From Streptomyces collinus Tu 365 (lineage in GTDB: Bacteria; Actinomycetota; Actinomycetes; Streptomycetales; Streptomycetaceae): a DNA stretch of 64,000 nt. Shown piece after piece: positions 57,649-64,000 of this stretch. The notes under the pieces were generated by a model. It saw only the letters and a list, made by a program, of their open reading frames with translations, ran no database searches and was not told the origin of the DNA. The stretch lies in NCBI RefSeq assembly GCF_000444875.1, contig NC_021985.1:3295535-3359534 (forward strand), given 5' to 3'. The position numbers and the translations under genes are program-made. Numbering within the stretch: the first letter of the stretch is position 1; each line of letters begins with the position of its first letter.

Positions 57649-59165
57649 GCGACCCGGACGAGTTGCTGCGCATCGAGGGCATACGCAAGACCTTCCCCGG
57701 TGTGGTCGCGCTGGACGGCGTCGACTTCGACCTGCGCCGGGGCGAGGTGCATGTGCTGCTCGGTGAGAACGGCGCGGGCAAGAGCACACTGATCAAGATG
57801 CTCTCCGGCGCCTACACCCCCGACGCCGGGCGGATCCTGGCCGGCGGCGAGGAGGTGCGCATCCACGGTGCGCAGGACTCCGAGCGCCTCGGGATCGCCA
57901 CCATCTACCAGGAGTTCAACCTGGTGCCCGACCTGACGGTCGCGGAGAACATCTTCCTCGGGCGCCAGCCGCGCCGGTTCGGGATGATCGACCGCAAGGC
58001 GATGGAGGCGGCCGCCGCCGTCCTGCTGGAGCGCGTCGGAGTCGACGTCTCGCCCCGCGCGCGGGTGCGCGAACTCGGCATCGCACGCCTGCAGATGGTC
58101 GAGATCGCGAAGGCGCTGAGCCTGGACGCGCGCGTGCTGATCATGGACGAGCCGACCGCCGTGCTCACCTCCGAGGAGGTCGAGAAGCTCTTCGCCATCG
58201 TGCGCCGGCTGCGCGCGGACGGGGTGGGCGTCGTGTTCATCACGCACCACCTGGAGGAGATCGCCGCCCTCGGCGACCGTGTCACCGTCATCCGCGACGG
58301 GAAGTCCGTGGGCCAGGTCCCCGCGTCCACCCCCGAGGACGAGCTGGTGCGGCTCATGGTGGGCCGCTCGATCGAGGCGCAGTACCCGCGGGAACGGCCC
58401 GGCAAGGGCGCCGCACTGCTCACCGTCGAGGGCCTGACCCGCGACGGCGTCTTCCACGACGTCGGCTTCGAGGTGCACGCCGGCGAGGTCGTCGGCATCG
58501 CCGGGCTCGTCGGGGCCGGCCGTACCGAGGTGGTGCGGGCCGTGTTCGGCGCCGACCCGTACGACACGGGGGCCGTGAAGGTCTCCGGTGCCCCGGTGCG
58601 GCGCGGCGACGTCAACGCCGCCATGGCGGCCGGTATCGGCCTGGTCCCCGAGGACCGCAAGGGCCAGGGGCTGGTGCTCGACGCGTCCGTCGAGGAGAAC
58701 CTCGGCCTGGTGACCCTGCGCTCCGCCACGCGCGCGGGGCTCGTCGATCTCGGGGCGCAGCACGAGGCGGCCGGGCGGATCGCCGGACAGCTCGGGGTGC
58801 GGATGGCCGGACTCGGCCAGCACGTGCGGACGCTGTCCGGCGGCAACCAGCAGAAGGTCGTCATCGGCAAGTGGCTGCTGGCCGACACCAAGGTGCTGAT
58901 CCTCGACGAGCCGACGCGGGGCATCGACGTCGGCGCCAAGGTCGAGATCTACCAGCTCATCAACGAACTGACGGCCGCCGGTGCCGCCGTCCTGATGATC
59001 TCCAGCGATCTGCCCGAGGTGCTCGGCATGAGCGACCGGGTGCTGGTGATGGCCCAGGGCCGGATCGCGGGCGAGCTCGCGGCCGGTGAGGCCACCCAGG
59101 ACGCCGTGATGGCACTCGCCGTAAGCAACCCCACGACCGAAACGGAGGCCCCCCGTGGCCACTGA
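57645..59165 (+). CDS. rbsA: Ribose/sugar ABC transporter ATP-binding protein (duplicated ATPase)
   Basis: 506 residues with two ABC domains, as in RbsA/MglA. The first half has GENGAGKSTLIK, Walker B VLIMDEPTAVLTSEE and H-loop ITHHLEE. The second has a degenerate Walker A (GLVGAGRTE), the signature LSGGNQQKVVIGKWL and DEPTRGIDVGAK. It powers sugar uptake with the fused permease/binding protein encoded next. GTG 57645 has AAAGGAG upstream; 11-base overlap with the next gene. Confidence 0.93.
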   Translation: MSDPDELLRIEGIRKTFPGVVALDGVDFDLRRGEVHVLLGENGAGKSTLIKMLSGAYTPDAGRILAGGEEVRIHGAQDSERLGIATIYQEFNLVPDLTVAENIFLGRQPRRFGMIDRKAMEAAAAVLLERVGVDVSPRARVRELGIARLQMVEIAKALSLDARVLIMDEPTAVLTSEEVEKLFAIVRRLRADGVGVVFITHHLEEIAALGDRVTVIRDGKSVGQVPASTPEDELVRLMVGRSIEAQYPRERPGKGAALLTVEGLTRDGVFHDVGFEVHAGEVVGIAGLVGAGRTEVVRAVFGADPYDTGAVKVSGAPVRRGDVNAAMAAGIGLVPEDRKGQGLVLDASVEENLGLVTLRSATRAGLVDLGAQHEAAGRIAGQLGVRMAGLGQHVRTLSGGNQQKVVIGKWLLADTKVLILDEPTRGIDVGAKVEIYQLINELTAAGAAVLMISSDLPEVLGMSDRVLVMAQGRIAGELAAGEATQDAVMALAVSNPTTETEAPRGH

Positions 59166-61104
59166 CACGCTCAAGAGCACCCCGGGCGCGGGTGGCGCCA
59201 CGAGCGGCCTGCGCCGTCTCCTGCTCGACAACGGCGCGCTCACCGCGCTGATCGTCCTGGTCGTCGCCCTGTCGGCGCTGTCCGGTGACTTCCTGACGAC
59301 GGACAACCTGCTCAACGTCGGTGTCCAGGCGGCCGTGACCGCCGTCCTCGCCTTCGGTGTCACCTTCGTGATCGTCTCGGCGGGCATCGACCTGTCGGTG
59401 GGTTCGGTGGCGGCCCTGTCGGCCACCGTGCTCGCCTGGAGCGCGACCTCGCACGGTGTGCCGGTCGTCCTGGCGGTCGTGCTGTCCGTCGCCACCGGCA
59501 TCGTGGCGGGCCTGGTCAACGGCTTCCTGATCGCCTACGGCAAGCTGCCGCCGTTCATCGCGACGCTCGCGATGCTGTCGGTGGCCCGCGGCCTCTCGCT
59601 GGTGATCTCCGGTGGTTCGCCGATCCCGTTCCCGGACTCGGTCTCCCACCTCGGTGACACCCTCGGCGGCTGGCTGCCGGTGCCGGTGCTGGTCATGGTC
59701 GTGATGGGGCTGGCCGCGGCCGTCGTGCTCGGCCGGACCTACATCGGCCGCTCGATGTACGCGATCGGCGGCAACGAGGAGGCGGCCCGCCTCTCCGGAC
59801 TGCGCGTCAAGAAGCAGAAGCTCGCGATCTACGCCCTGTCCGGCCTGTTCGCCGCCGTCGCCGGCATCGTGCTGGCCTCCCGCCTCTCCTCGGCTCAGCC
59901 GCAGGCGGCCGACGGCTACGAGCTGGACGCGATCGCCGCGGTCGTCATCGGCGGCGCCTCGCTCGCCGGCGGTACCGGCAAGGCGTCCGGCACGCTGATC
60001 GGCGCGCTGATCCTCGCGGTGCTGCGCAACGGCCTGAACCTCCTGAACGTGTCCGCCTTCTGGCAGCAGGTCGTGATCGGCGTGGTCATCGCGCTGGCGG
60101 TGCTGCTGGACACGGTGCGGCGCAAGGCGGGGGCGACCGCGCCGGCCGCCGGGACCGGTGGCGGCAAGGGCAGGCAGGCCGGGACGTACGCGCTCGCCGC
60201 CGTGGTCACCGCGGCCGTCGTGGGCGCCACCTCCTTCCTGCACAACGGTTCCGCCGTCTCGACGGCCCCGCGGATGGGCCTGTCCCTGTCCACCCTGAAC
60301 AACCCCTTCTTCGTGCAGATCAGGGCGGGCGCCCAGGCCGAGGCGAAGAAGCTGGGCGTGGACCTGACCGTCACCGACGCCCAGAACGACGCCTCCCAGC
60401 AGGCCAACCAGCTCCAGAACTTCACCAGCTCGGGCCTCGGCGCGATCATCGTCAACCCGGTGGACTCCGACGCGGCGAGCAACTCCGTGAAGGCCGCCGA
60501 CAAGGCGAGCATCCCGGTCATCGCGGTCGACCGCGGCGTCAACAAGGCGGCCGTGAACGCGCTCGTGGCCTCCGACAACGTCGCCGGCGGCGAACTGGCC
60601 GCGAAGACGGTGGCCGAGAAGCTGGGCGGCAACGGCAAGATCGTGATCCTTCAGGGGCAGGCGGGCACCTCCGCGGCCCGTGAGCGGGCGGAAGGTTTCG
60701 CCAAGGGGCTGAAGGCGTACCCCGGCATCAAGGTGCTGGCCCAGCAGCCGGCCGACTTCGACCGCACCAAGGGCCTCGACGTGATGAGCAACCTGCTCCA
60801 GGCGCACCCCGACGTCCAGGGCGTGATCGCCGCCAACGACGAGATGGCCCTCGGCGCCATCAAGGCCCTGGGTGCCAAGGCCGGCCGGTCGGTCCAGGTC
60901 GTCGGCTTCGACGGCACCCCGGACGGCCTGACCGCGGTCAAGGGCGGCACGCTGTACGCGTCGGTCGCGCAGCAGCCGAGCCGGCTCGGCCGGATCGCGG
61001 TGGACAACGCGCTGCGCGCGGTGCGCGGCAAGAAGGTGGAGCCGACGGTGAAGGTGCCGGTGAAGGTCGTCACGAAGGACAACGTGGCGGGCTTCAGCGG
61101 CTGA
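59155..61104 (+). CDS. Fusion of ribose permease (RbsC) and ribose-binding protein (RbsB)
   Basis: 649 residues. Residues 1-325 form an RbsC-type permease (about ten helices, GIDLSVGSVAALSATVLAW, ANGGNEEAARLSG-like coupling segment IGGNEEAARLSG). Then comes a linker with one more helix (GTYALAAVVTAAVVGATSFL) and residues 370-649 form an RbsB-type binding protein (GLSLSTLNNPFFVQIRAGAQ, NPVDSDAA, FDGTPDGL). The extra helix would place the binding domain outside the membrane, tethered to its own channel. No separate rbsB is present in the operon. Confidence 0.92.
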   Translation: MATDTLKSTPGAGGATSGLRRLLLDNGALTALIVLVVALSALSGDFLTTDNLLNVGVQAAVTAVLAFGVTFVIVSAGIDLSVGSVAALSATVLAWSATSHGVPVVLAVVLSVATGIVAGLVNGFLIAYGKLPPFIATLAMLSVARGLSLVISGGSPIPFPDSVSHLGDTLGGWLPVPVLVMVVMGLAAAVVLGRTYIGRSMYAIGGNEEAARLSGLRVKKQKLAIYALSGLFAAVAGIVLASRLSSAQPQAADGYELDAIAAVVIGGASLAGGTGKASGTLIGALILAVLRNGLNLLNVSAFWQQVVIGVVIALAVLLDTVRRKAGATAPAAGTGGGKGRQAGTYALAAVVTAAVVGATSFLHNGSAVSTAPRMGLSLSTLNNPFFVQIRAGAQAEAKKLGVDLTVTDAQNDASQQANQLQNFTSSGLGAIIVNPVDSDAASNSVKAADKASIPVIAVDRGVNKAAVNALVASDNVAGGELAAKTVAEKLGGNGKIVILQGQAGTSAARERAEGFAKGLKAYPGIKVLAQQPADFDRTKGLDVMSNLLQAHPDVQGVIAANDEMALGAIKALGAKAGRSVQVVGFDGTPDGLTAVKGGTLYASVAQQPSRLGRIAVDNALRAVRGKKVEPTVKVPVKVVTKDNVAGFSG

Positions 61105-61115
61105 CGACGGGGAAC

Positions 61116-61148
61116 GGGCGGGCGGCCGTGCACCACGGCCGCCCGCCC
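61116..61148 (+). terminator. Strong hairpin inside the ribose operon
   Basis: GGGCGGGCGGCCGTG and CACGGCCGCCCGCCC pair perfectly over a CAC loop, between rbsCB and rbsK, with no T-run. It may be a partial terminator or an RNA-stability element that lowers rbsK/rbsD relative to the transporter. Confidence 0.55.
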
Positions 61149-61177
61149 CGGGTGATCTCTTCAGGGGAGTCAATTCC

Positions 61178-62080
61178 ATGTACGACTACGACCTGCTGGT
61201 CGTGGGTTCGGCCAACGCCGACCTGGTGATCGGCGTCGAGCGGCGGCCGGCCGCCGGCGAGACCGTGCTCGGCGGCGACCTGGCCGTCCACCCGGGCGGC
61301 AAGGGCGGCAACCAGGCGGTCGCCGCGGCCCGGCTCGGAGCCCGTACGGCACTGCTGGCCCGGGTCGGCGACGACGCGCACGGCCGGCTGCTGCTGGACG
61401 CGCAGCGGGCGGCCGGGGTGGACACGGCGGGTGTGCGGGTGGGCGGGGCGCCCACGGGCGTCGCCCTGATCACCGTGGACCCCTCCGGGGACAACAGCAT
61501 CGTGGTGTCGCCCGGCGCCAACGCCCGGCTCACTCCGGCGGACGTCCGCTCGGCCGCCGGTCTGGTCCGTGCCGCACGGGTGGTGTCGGCTCAGCTGGAG
61601 ATCCCGCTGGAGACGGTCGTGGAGGTCGTACGGACCCTTTCCCCGGACGGCCGCTTCGTGCTGAACCCCTCCCCGCCGCGCCCGCTGCCCGACGAGGTCC
61701 TGGCCCTCTGCGACCCGCTGATCGTGAACGAGCACGAGGCCCGGGTCCTGCTCGGCGGGGCGTGCGAGGGCGACGACCCGGCGGACTGGGCCCGGCTGCT
61801 GCTGGCCCGGGGGCCACGCTCGGTGGTGGTGACCCTGGGGGCGGCGGGCGCGCTGGTCTGCGACGGCTCGGGGGTGAACCGGGTGCCGGCGCCCAAGGTG
61901 GACGCGGTCGACACCACCGGCGCCGGTGACGCGTTCACCGCCGCGCTGGCCGTCGGGCTCGGCTCCGGCGCGCCGCTCGCCGACGCGGCGGCCCACGCGG
62001 TCCGGGTCGGCGCGGCGGCGGTGACCCGCCGGGGCGCGCAGGAGTCGTACCCGACGCTCGCGGAGGTCGAGTCGCTGTGA
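61178..62080 (+). CDS. rbsK: Ribokinase
   Basis: 300 residues, PfkB family. SANADLVIGVERRPAAGE and HPGGKGGNQAVAAARLG form the sugar site and DTTGAGDAFTAALAVGL the anion hole and catalytic Asp. It phosphorylates D-ribose to ribose-5-phosphate after uptake. ATG 61178 with GGGGAG upstream; its stop overlaps the rbsD start (GTGA). Confidence 0.93.
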   Translation: MYDYDLLVVGSANADLVIGVERRPAAGETVLGGDLAVHPGGKGGNQAVAAARLGARTALLARVGDDAHGRLLLDAQRAAGVDTAGVRVGGAPTGVALITVDPSGDNSIVVSPGANARLTPADVRSAAGLVRAARVVSAQLEIPLETVVEVVRTLSPDGRFVLNPSPPRPLPDEVLALCDPLIVNEHEARVLLGGACEGDDPADWARLLLARGPRSVVVTLGAAGALVCDGSGVNRVPAPKVDAVDTTGAGDAFTAALAVGLGSGAPLADAAAHAVRVGAAAVTRRGAQESYPTLAEVESL

Positions 62081-62466
62081 AGAAGGCGGGTATCCTCAAC
62101 CGGCACCTGGCGGGCGCGCTGGCCGAGCTGGGGCACGGGCACGAGGTGCTGGTGTGCGACGCGGGTATGCCGGTGCCGGACGGGCCGCGCGTCGTCGACC
62201 TGGCCTTCCGCGCCGGTGTCCCGTCCTTCGCCGAGGTCCTGGACGGCCTGCTGGCGGAGCTGGTGGTGGAAGGGGCCACGGCGGCCGGCGAGGTCACGGA
62301 CGCCAACCCGGCCGCGGCCCGGCTGCTGTCCGAGCGGCTCCCCGGTCTGACGCACGTGCCGCACGAGCGGCTCAAGGAACTGTCCGCGCGCGCACGCCTG
62401 GTGGTGCGCACCGGGGAGGCCCGGCCGTACGCCAACGTGCTGCTGCGGTGCGGGGTGTTCTTCTAG
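62077..62466 (+). CDS. rbsD: D-ribose pyranase
   Basis: 129 residues. MKKAGILNRHLAGALAELGHGHEVLVCDAGMPVP carries the family's catalytic His (position 20) and Asp; VRTGEARPYANVLLRCGVFF is the diagnostic C-terminus. It converts beta-pyranose to furanose ribose, the form the kinase uses. Last gene of the operon, coupled to rbsK. Confidence 0.94.
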   Translation: MKKAGILNRHLAGALAELGHGHEVLVCDAGMPVPDGPRVVDLAFRAGVPSFAEVLDGLLAELVVEGATAAGEVTDANPAAARLLSERLPGLTHVPHERLKELSARARLVVRTGEARPYANVLLRCGVFF

Positions 62467-62500
62467 CGTGTGCCGCCCGGGCCCGGCCCTGTGACGTTTC

Positions 62501-62540
62501 GAGGGGGTGGTCCCGGTCCGTCGAGCGGGCCCACCCCCTC
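62501..62540 (+). terminator. Terminator of the ribose operon
   Basis: GAGGGGGTGG and CCACCCCCTC pair over a 20-base loop that can extend the stem inward, followed by GGCTTTCC, 35 bases past the rbsD stop. Confidence 0.65.
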
Positions 62541-62675
62541 GGCTTTCCCCTCCCCGCCAGAACCCCGAGATCCCCCCCGGGTCCCCCCGGAGGTTCTGAC
62601 GCACGGTACGACCGGCGGTCCGGGGAAAGGGTTGTACGGGATGCCGAGAATTCTGCCCCGGCCTCGGCCCCGGCG

Positions 62676-63521
62676 TCAGCCGACGACGTGGGTCCTGAAG
62701 CGTTCCACCGTCTCCGCCAGCACCTCTCGCCCGTCCCGTGCCCACAGTTTCTCGTTGAACAGTTCGACCTCGATCGGGCCCGTGTACCCGGCCGCGTCCA
62801 CGTGCCGTCTCCAGGCGCGCAGGTCGATCGCGCCGTCACCGAGCTGGCCCCGGCCGTTGAGGGCGCCCTCGGGCAGCGGGGTGGTCCAGTCGGCGAGCTG
62901 GAAGGCGTGGAGGCGGCCCGCGGCGCCCGCGCGGGCGATCTGCCGCGGGGCCCGGTCGTCCCACCAGACGTGGTAGGTGTCGACGACCACGCCGACCTGG
63001 TCGGCGGGGAAGCGTTCGGCGAGGTCGAGGGCCTGGGTCAGGGTGGAGACCACGCAGCGGTCGGACGCGTACATGGGGTGCAGCGGCTCGACGGCCAGAC
63101 GCACGCCGTGCTCCCGGGCGTACGGCCCGAGTTCGGCGAGCGCGTCGGCGACGCGCTCGCGGGCCGCCGGCAGGTCCTGGGAGCCGGGCGGGAGGCCGCC
63201 CGAGACCAGGACCAGGACCTGTGTGCCGAGGGCCGCCGCCTCCTCGATCGCGCGCCGGTTGTCGGCCAGCGCGGCCGCTCGCGGCCCGGCCTCGGCCGCC
63301 GTGAGGAAACCGCCCCGGCACAGGGTGGTCACCGTCAGGCCCGCGTCGCGGACCAGCTTGGCGGTCGCCTCGACGCCGTACGACCGGACCGGCTCGCGCC
63401 ACAGGCCGACCCCGGGCACGCCCGAGCGGGCGCAGGCGTCGGTGAGTTCGGGCAGGCCGAGTCGGCGGACCGTCATCTGGTTGACGGAGAGACGCGCGAG
63501 TTCCGTGTCCACCGTGCTCAT
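62676..63521 (-). CDS. Sugar phosphate isomerase/epimerase, TIM barrel
   Basis: 281 residues, xylose-isomerase-like AP-endonuclease family 2 fold. Probable metal ligands sit in RLAVEPLHPMYASDRC, GVVVDTYHVWWDDR, HAFQLADW and EVELFNEKLW. Substrate unknown; the neighbour suggests carbohydrate catabolism. Its ATG overlaps the stop of the upstream DUF993 gene (ATGA). Confidence 0.85.
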   Translation of the reverse strand: MSTVDTELARLSVNQMTVRRLGLPELTDACARSGVPGVGLWREPVRSYGVEATAKLVRDAGLTVTTLCRGGFLTAAEAGPRAAALADNRRAIEEAAALGTQVLVLVSGGLPPGSQDLPAARERVADALAELGPYAREHGVRLAVEPLHPMYASDRCVVSTLTQALDLAERFPADQVGVVVDTYHVWWDDRAPRQIARAGAAGRLHAFQLADWTTPLPEGALNGRGQLGDGAIDLRAWRRHVDAAGYTGPIEVELFNEKLWARDGREVLAETVERFRTHVVG

Positions 63522-64000
63522 CGGTCCACCCCGTAGAGCGACAGCAGGTTCCTCATCCGTTCCTCGGCGAGCTTCGGGTCGGGGAACAGGCCGAGGCCGT
63601 CGGCGAGTTCGTAGGCGCGGGCGAGGTGCGGGAGGGAGCGGGCCGACTGCAGGCCGCCGACCATCGTGAAGTGGTCCTGGTGGCCCGCGAGCCAGGCCAG
63701 CAGGACGACCCCGGTCTTGTAGAAGCGGGTCGGGGGCCGGAACAGGTGGCGGGCCAGGGCGACCGTGGGATCGAGCAGGGCGCGGAAGCCCGTCGTGTCC
63801 CCCGTGTCCAGGACCCGGACCGCCTCGGCGGCCAGCGGTCCCAGCGGGTCGAAGACGCCGAGCAGGGCGTGGCTGAAGCCGTGCTCGTCGCCCGCGATCA
63901 GCTCGGGGTAGTGGAAGTCGTCGCCGGTGTAGCAGCGGACCCCGGCCGGGAGCCGGCGGCGCAGGGCGGTCTCGCGCCGGGCGTCCAGCAGGGAGACCTT
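63518..64000 (-). CDS. Dihydrodipicolinate synthase-like DUF993 protein, 3' part only
   Basis: The 160 C-terminal residues are in the window; the 5' part lies beyond base 64000. Visible segments include GVRCYTGDDFHYPELIAGDE, HALLGVFDPLGPLAAEAV, PTRFYKTGVVLLAWLAGHQDHF and a closing RMRNLLSLYGVDR. I assign it to the DUF993 family of DapA-like barrels, which commonly accompanies a TIM-barrel isomerase and an oxidoreductase in actinomycete sugar catabolic operons. Its TGA overlaps the isomerase ATG. Confidence 0.8.
   Translation of the reverse strand, partial: KVSLLDARRETALRRRLPAGVRCYTGDDFHYPELIAGDEHGFSHALLGVFDPLGPLAAEAVRVLDTGDTTGFRALLDPTVALARHLFRPPTRFYKTGVVLLAWLAGHQDHFTMVGGLQSARSLPHLARAYELADGLGLFPDPKLAEERMRNLLSLYGVDR

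Noticed and set aside
56491..57789. N-terminal extension of the RecD2-like helicase
   Set aside because: It crosses the LacI gene and its operators in antisense and shows no homology; the helicase starts at 56490.

Overview
The window is high-GC DNA from a Streptomyces species. The evidence is the composition, the frequent GTG starts with GGAGG-type ribosome binding sites, and gene families confined to morphologically complex actinomycetes: chaplins, rodlins, and a MelC1/MelC2 tyrosinase pair. From memory, the gene order resembles the chaplin/rodlin to citrate synthase to ribose transport stretch of the S. coelicolor chromosome; I could not align it here.

Layout. 1-0.9 kb: 3' end of a tRNA-Arg(TCT) with its terminator, then the decayed C-terminus of a tyrosine integrase. 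0.9-7.7 kb: GNAT acetyltransferase, DHA2-type exporter, small membrane protein, CDP-glycerol-type wall polymer transferase, 2-hydroxyacid dehydrogenase, and a frameshifted HTH/DUF2087 regulator. 7.8-13.7 kb: surface and secretion block with a chaplin, melC1-melC2, three secreted proteins of unknown function, a VKOR disulfide-generating membrane enzyme coupled to a small cytoplasmic protein, and a cysteine-free chaplin. 13.8-24.9 kb: a tightly coupled eight-gene exopolysaccharide operon, converging on a secreted GH26-like glycoside hydrolase. 25.2-28.5 kb: a sortase-anchored chaplin with one chaplin domain and a PPPYGG-repeat stalk, a short chaplin and three rodlins. 28.6-35.6 kb: VWA lipoprotein, ABC permease, a hydrolase/ABC-ATPase fusion and an APC permease.

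35.9-43.2 kb: inositol catabolism (mmsA, iolD, iolB, an aldolase-like protein and iolC with an apparent frameshift on one strand, a TIM-barrel isomerase/dehydratase divergent). 43.2-49.4 kb: small HTH protein, GNAT, zinc alcohol dehydrogenase, MMPL exporter with divergent TetR regulator, and a PrsW-type protease. 49.4-52.1 kb: copper chaperone and copper P-type ATPase behind a CsoR-type operator. 52.1-56.5 kb: a structured gene-free stretch, citrate synthase and a RecD2-like helicase. 56.6-62.5 kb: ribose operon (LacI regulator, rbsA, an rbsC-rbsB fusion, rbsK, rbsD). 62.6 kb to the end: a TIM-barrel isomerase and the 3' part of a DUF993 gene.

How the genes work together. Chaplins and rodlins make the hydrophobic rodlet layer of aerial hyphae and spores. 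The exopolysaccharide operon, tyrosinase, secreted proteins and VKOR plausibly contribute to the same surface. The right half is mostly carbon catabolism and metal homeostasis. The most unusual items are two tandem-repeat arrays that amplify the 3' end of a gene including its stop codon, two membrane-topology-compatible gene fusions, the single-domain anchored chaplin, and two apparent one-base frameshifts. I did not find a clear candidate for an entirely new system.
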